Source of the DNA: Bifidobacterium breve
GTDB lineage: Bacteria; Actinomycetota; Actinomycetes; S36-B12
NCBI GenBank assembly: GCA_945870085.1
Contig: CAMBQX010000061.1
Span: forward strand, 1-9,168
Length of the DNA: 9,168 bases
Direction of reading: 5' to 3'
Shown: positions 6,631 through 9,168 of the stretch, piece after piece
How positions within the stretch are numbered: the stretch's first letter is position 1
Layout of the letters: each line of letters opens with the position of its first letter
Made by a program: the position numbers and the translations under genes
Notes under the pieces: model-generated
Told to the model about the DNA's origin: nothing
The model's input: only the letters and a program-made list of their open reading frames with translations
The model's database searches: none

Positions 6631-6659
6631 AGTATGCACAGAATTAACCGGGCGGTCAA
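6631..6659 (-). promoter_or_regulatory. Promoter of the toxin-antitoxin operon, probably leaderless
   Basis: On the minus strand TTGACC (6659-6654) is followed by exactly 17 bases and then CATACT (6636-6631), a good match to the housekeeping -35/-10 pattern. Only seven bases separate the -10 from the antitoxin ATG at 6623. Transcription would therefore begin at or next to the start codon, giving a leaderless mRNA as is common in actinobacteria. No Shine-Dalgarno site is present, which agrees. Confidence 0.65.
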
Positions 6660-6677
6660 CAGCCCCAAGGGCAGAGG

Positions 6678-7496
6678 CTAGTTGGCTGACCGCACCGGGC
6701 CGAGGGCTTGATCCTTTTCGTCGACCGACATCGCGCCGGTCATGATGGCCACTACATCGTTCATGGTGTGAGTTTGCGGAGTGACGACTGCCGCGCGCCT
6801 CCCGAGGCGTTGTACGTGGATCCGGTCGGCAACCTCGAACACCTGAGGCATGTTGTGGCTGATCAAGATGACCGGCATGCCGCGATCGCGCAGATCCTTG
6901 ATCAATTGCAAAACGCGGGCTGACTCGCGAACCCCGAGCGCTGCGGTGGGCTCATCGAGAATTATCAGCTTGCTGCCGAATACGGCCGCACGGGCCACGG
7001 CGACCGCTTGGCGCTGCCCACCGGATAACGTCTCCACGGTTTGGGTGATGCTCTGGACGGTGCCGATGCCGAGGTCTTGAAGGTGCTGGCTGGCTTCAGT
7101 GCGCATGCGCTTCTTGTCGAGCATGCGAAATACCTTGCCCATGACTCCGGGCTTACGAAGTTCGCGGCCGAGGTACAAATTACTTGCGATATCAAGTGCG
7201 GGTGAAACCGCAAGGGTCTGGAACACGGTCTCGATCCCCTGCAGGCGGGCGTCTTGAGTGCGCTTGAACTCGCGACGCTCACCATTTAGCGTGATTTCAC
7301 CGGTATCTGGAATTAAAGCCCCAGCGACGCACTTAATCAACGTGCTCTTGCCGGCACCGTTATCGCCCACTACCGCGAGCACTTCGCCAGGATAAAGATC
7401 TAGATCAGCGCCATTGAGGCCGATCACGTGACCGAAGGACTTTACGAGGCCACGGCAACTCAGGAGAGGTTCAAGGGCCAGGGTGGGAGTGCTCAT
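6678..7496 (-). CDS. CUT2-family sugar ABC transporter ATP-binding protein (FrcA-like)
   Basis: A 272-residue ATPase that powers sugar import by the permease encoded just upstream. All nucleotide-binding motifs are present: Walker A GDNGAGKST (44-52), Q-loop Q93 in ETVFQTLAV, signature LSGGQRQ (157-163), Walker B LIILDEPTAALG (177-188) with catalytic E182, and switch H214 in ISHNM. It holds a single ATPase domain, as in fructose transporter FrcA, whereas RbsA, MglA and XylG are tandem two-domain proteins of about 500 residues. ATG 7496 is preferred: it overlaps the permease stop as ATGA and has AAAGG a few bases upstream. An upstream ATG at 7517 in the same frame would overlap the permease gene by more. 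It is the last gene of the transporter operon; the toxin-antitoxin promoter follows within about 20-50 bases. Confidence 0.92.
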   Translation of the reverse strand: MSTPTLALEPLLSCRGLVKSFGHVIGLNGADLDLYPGEVLAVVGDNGAGKSTLIKCVAGALIPDTGEITLNGERREFKRTQDARLQGIETVFQTLAVSPALDIASNLYLGRELRKPGVMGKVFRMLDKKRMRTEASQHLQDLGIGTVQSITQTVETLSGGQRQAVAVARAAVFGSKLIILDEPTAALGVRESARVLQLIKDLRDRGMPVILISHNMPQVFEVADRIHVQRLGRRAAVVTPQTHTMNDVVAIMTGAMSVDEKDQALGPVRSAN

Positions 7497-8542
7497 GCGC
7501 GCACCTTTCGAATCCATTGATCAAGGGCGACAGCGGCGATGACAAGGACGCCGATTGCCAGGACGCGGTATGCCTGGTCAAGGCCGGCTAGGGCTAATCC
7601 GTTCTCGACGACAACGACGATGAAGGCGCCGAGCAGTGAGCCGATCAAGGTACCCCGGCCACCAAATAGTGAGGTGCCACCGATGACTACCGCGGTGATG
7701 GTGTCAAGGTTGATACTGGGGTCAGCATTTGGGCTCGCAGCTCCGGTGCGGCCGATGTAGATCCACGCGCCGATACCGGTGATGAACCCGGCAACCACGT
7801 AGACGCTGAAAAGCACCCGCTTGGTCGAGATGCCAGAGAGTTCGGCCGCTTGTGGGTCATCACCAACCGCATAGATATGTGTGCCCCACGAGGTCATGCG
7901 CAATACATAAGTGAAAACCGCGAACAGCACGAGCATCACGATGACGCCGACCATGAGTTGGAAGGACCCGATCTTGATTGCAACACCCATGACCTTGAGC
8001 AGATCGGGCATTTCCGGCCCCTGGATGGTGCGGGCCTTGAACAAGATGAGTGTTAACGCGGTGAACACACTTAAGGTGCCCAAGGTGACAATGAATGGCG
8101 GCAGACTTAATTTCACAATTAAGAAGCCATTTATCGCCCCCGCCAAAATAGAGGCACAGATACCTATGGTGATCGCCAGCCACGGGGGGAGCCCGAAGTT
8201 GGTCGCATTGGATGCGGCAGTGAGCGCGAGGTTTGCCATCACCATCTGACCGAAGACCATGATGGCCCCGATAGACAGGTCGATCCCGGCCGTCAAGATG
8301 ATCAGGGTTTGAGCAATGGCCAAGGTCCCAATGACGACGGTCTGTTGGGTGATGAAGGATAGGTTGCCCGGCAGAATGAACTTAGGATTGATCAACGCGA
8401 AAATTACTAGGGCGACGATAAGCACGATCAGCGGGCTTAGGTATGGATAGCGGTGCAGTGTGACCTGAATGCGTTGCATCGGCGTGCGGCGGCCGAGGAA
8501 CTCCCCGGCTAGGTCCATGGTGCCGCTTGCGGGATCACTCAA
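7493..8542 (-). CDS. CUT2-family sugar ABC transporter permease (FrcC/RbsC-like)
   Basis: A 349-residue inner-membrane permease forming, as a homodimer, the sugar channel. After a cytoplasmic N-terminus of about 32 residues there are roughly ten hydrophobic segments. Family marks include LTAGIDLSIGAIM in the early membrane region, SLPPFIVTLGTLSVF, the ATPase-contacting loop AVGDDPQAAELSGIS, and GGTSLFGGRGTLIGSLLGA near the C-terminus. The start is a TTG at 8542: GGAGG (8550-8554) stands seven bases before it, while the first ATG (8518) has no such site. It is separated from the binding-protein gene by about 149 bases containing a strong hairpin, and overlaps the ATPase gene by four bases. The substrate is likely a monosaccharide such as fructose, ribose or xylose; the sequence does not decide which. 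Confidence 0.92.
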   Translation of the reverse strand: MSDPASGTMDLAGEFLGRRTPMQRIQVTLHRYPYLSPLIVLIVALVIFALINPKFILPGNLSFITQQTVVIGTLAIAQTLIILTAGIDLSIGAIMVFGQMVMANLALTAASNATNFGLPPWLAITIGICASILAGAINGFLIVKLSLPPFIVTLGTLSVFTALTLILFKARTIQGPEMPDLLKVMGVAIKIGSFQLMVGVIVMLVLFAVFTYVLRMTSWGTHIYAVGDDPQAAELSGISTKRVLFSVYVVAGFITGIGAWIYIGRTGAASPNADPSINLDTITAVVIGGTSLFGGRGTLIGSLLGAFIVVVVENGLALAGLDQAYRVLAIGVLVIAAVALDQWIRKVRA

Positions 8543-8549
8543 CGCGGGG

Positions 8550-8554
8550 CCTCC
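8550..8554 (-). promoter_or_regulatory. Ribosome binding site supporting the permease TTG start
   Basis: A perfect minus-strand GGAGG with a seven-base spacer to TTG 8542. It is the strongest Shine-Dalgarno core in the window and the reason for choosing a rare start codon over the ATG eight codons further in. The strong site may offset the weak start codon. Confidence 0.65.
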
Positions 8555-8622
8555 AATGTAGCTACCTGAAGGTGCTCAGGGGGATCTGGTCTTAGGCAAG
8601 AGATTATCGGCAATTTGCGTAA

Positions 8623-8656
8623 CGGGGGGCAGCAATCCGAAGATTGTTGCCCCCCG
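8623..8656 (-). promoter_or_regulatory. Intercistronic hairpin between binding-protein and permease genes
   Basis: A 15-position inverted repeat: 8623-8637 pairs with 8642-8656 around a four-base loop. On the transcribed (minus) strand the loop is UUCG closed by C-G, an exceptionally stable tetraloop; six consecutive G-C pairs form the lower stem, with a single A-C mismatch at 8647/8632. No U-run follows, so it is not a classical terminator. A role in partial termination, or in protecting the 3' end of the binding-protein message, is inferred from its place in the gap of about 149 bases inside the transporter operon. Confidence 0.7.
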
Positions 8657-8691
8657 CGTCAACGCTTATCCGCTTGCACGGACGAGGGGGT

Positions 8692-9168
8692 TTAGCCCCA
8701 GGCGTTGTCGATGCAGTACTGCGCGTTCTCCTGAGGAGCCGCGGTAACGGTGTCCTGAGGATCTTCGGTGCAAAGGGTCACACCTGTGTCGTAGAACTCG
8801 CCATTTGCTGACGTGTTCGCCGGGGGTGCTCCACCATCGGCGATTGCCTTGATGGCTTCGACACCTAGGGATGCCATCCGCAGCGGGTACTGCTGCGAGG
8901 TGGCCTGGATGCTTCCGGCCTTGACAGCCTCAACACCTGCGAGACCACCGTCAACCGAGACAACGAAGACATCCTTGCCGACCGTCTTGCCAGCTGCCTT
9001 AAGTGCCGCATCGGCACCAAATGCTGTTGGCTCGTTGATCGTGTAGACGACGTTGATGTCTGGGTTCTTCGACAGGCAGGTCTCCATGCCCTTGCGGCCG
9101 CCTTCTTCATTGGCGCCCGTTGCTTCGAGGCAGACGATTTCGTACTCGCCACCGGCACCGGTGGTGTA
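8692..9168 (-). CDS. CUT2-family sugar-binding protein, partial (C-terminal 158 residues)
   Basis: The C-terminal part of an extracytoplasmic periplasmic-binding-protein-fold (Peripla_BP_4-like) sugar receptor; the frame is open to the right edge, so signal peptide and lipobox are not visible. Seen: ATGANEEGGRKGMETCL and NPDINVVYTINEPTAFGA (the family's second hinge region), VVSVDGGLAGVEAVKAGSIQATSQQYP with the ligand-contacting D in VDGG, and the ending CTEDPQ...YCIDNAWG. This pattern resembles FrcB-type fructose-binding proteins. An internal ATG at 9087 is not the start, because homology continues upstream of it. The gene heads the transporter operon and is followed by the UUCG hairpin. Specificity for fructose rather than another pentose or hexose is uncertain. 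Confidence 0.9.
   Translation of the reverse strand, partial: YTTGAGGEYEIVCLEATGANEEGGRKGMETCLSKNPDINVVYTINEPTAFGADAALKAAGKTVGKDVFVVSVDGGLAGVEAVKAGSIQATSQQYPLRMASLGVEAIKAIADGGAPPANTSANGEFYDTGVTLCTEDPQDTVTAAPQENAQYCIDNAWG

Noticed and set aside
6624..6668. TTG at 6668 as start of the antitoxin
   Set aside because: The added residues do not look like YefM, and the region holds a near-consensus promoter for the gene.
7860..8183. 107-codon minus-strand frame inside the permease gene
   Set aside because: It is an out-of-frame shadow of the permease, whose conserved motifs cover the whole stretch.
1..9168. CRISPR array, insertion sequence, integrase or phage genes
   Set aside because: No regularly spaced repeats, transposase motifs or terminal inverted repeats were seen; tRNA-Ser shows no duplicated 3' end within the window that would mark an integrated element.

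Overview
The window looks like a piece of chromosome from an actinobacterium (Actinomycetota), probably a moderate-GC and possibly aquatic, uncultured lineage. This is inferred from GC-biased third positions, a short actinobacterial-style nucleosidase, a YefM/RelE pair of actinobacterial type, frequent GTG/TTG starts, 4-base ATGA/GTGA gene overlaps and one clear leaderless-type promoter. No sequence search was run, so the lineage is tentative. Gene density is very high, and no gene-free stretch exceeds 300 bases.

Left part (1-962). A nucleosidase of the MTA/SAH nucleosidase family runs leftward off the window edge. Facing away from it is a wrecked acetolactate decarboxylase (budA-like) gene, with an in-frame stop, a frameshift and several missing segments. 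A complete tRNA-Ser(UGA) gene follows immediately.

Central rightward operon (1003-3961). Three genes are stitched together by 4-base overlaps. They encode a thiamine-diphosphate 2-oxo-acid decarboxylase of the PDC/IPDC family, a small membrane protein resembling the CrtO carotenoid-glycoside acyltransferase, and a complete dimethylargininase-type (DDAH) amidinohydrolase. The decarboxylase carries Gln where pyruvate decarboxylases have a catalytic Glu. The combination has no obvious textbook pathway and is the most interesting part of the window.

Middle (3951-6072). A zinc, probably NADP-dependent, alcohol dehydrogenase converges on the DDAH gene with an 11-base overlap. A Gfo/Idh/MocA oxidoreductase diverges from it across a gap of about 76 bases.

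Right part (6085-9168, all leftward). A RelE/YefM-type toxin-antitoxin pair has its own predicted promoter. It lies directly downstream of a CUT2 (FrcBCA/RbsBCA-like) sugar ABC transporter: partial binding protein, then permease, then single-domain ATPase. A strong hairpin with a UUCG tetraloop on the transcribed strand separates the binding-protein gene from the permease gene, which suggests a device for making more binding protein than membrane components. The Gfo/Idh/MocA enzyme may act on sugars or polyols imported by this transporter, and the ADH may reduce aldehydes released by the decarboxylase. Both links are inferred from proximity only.
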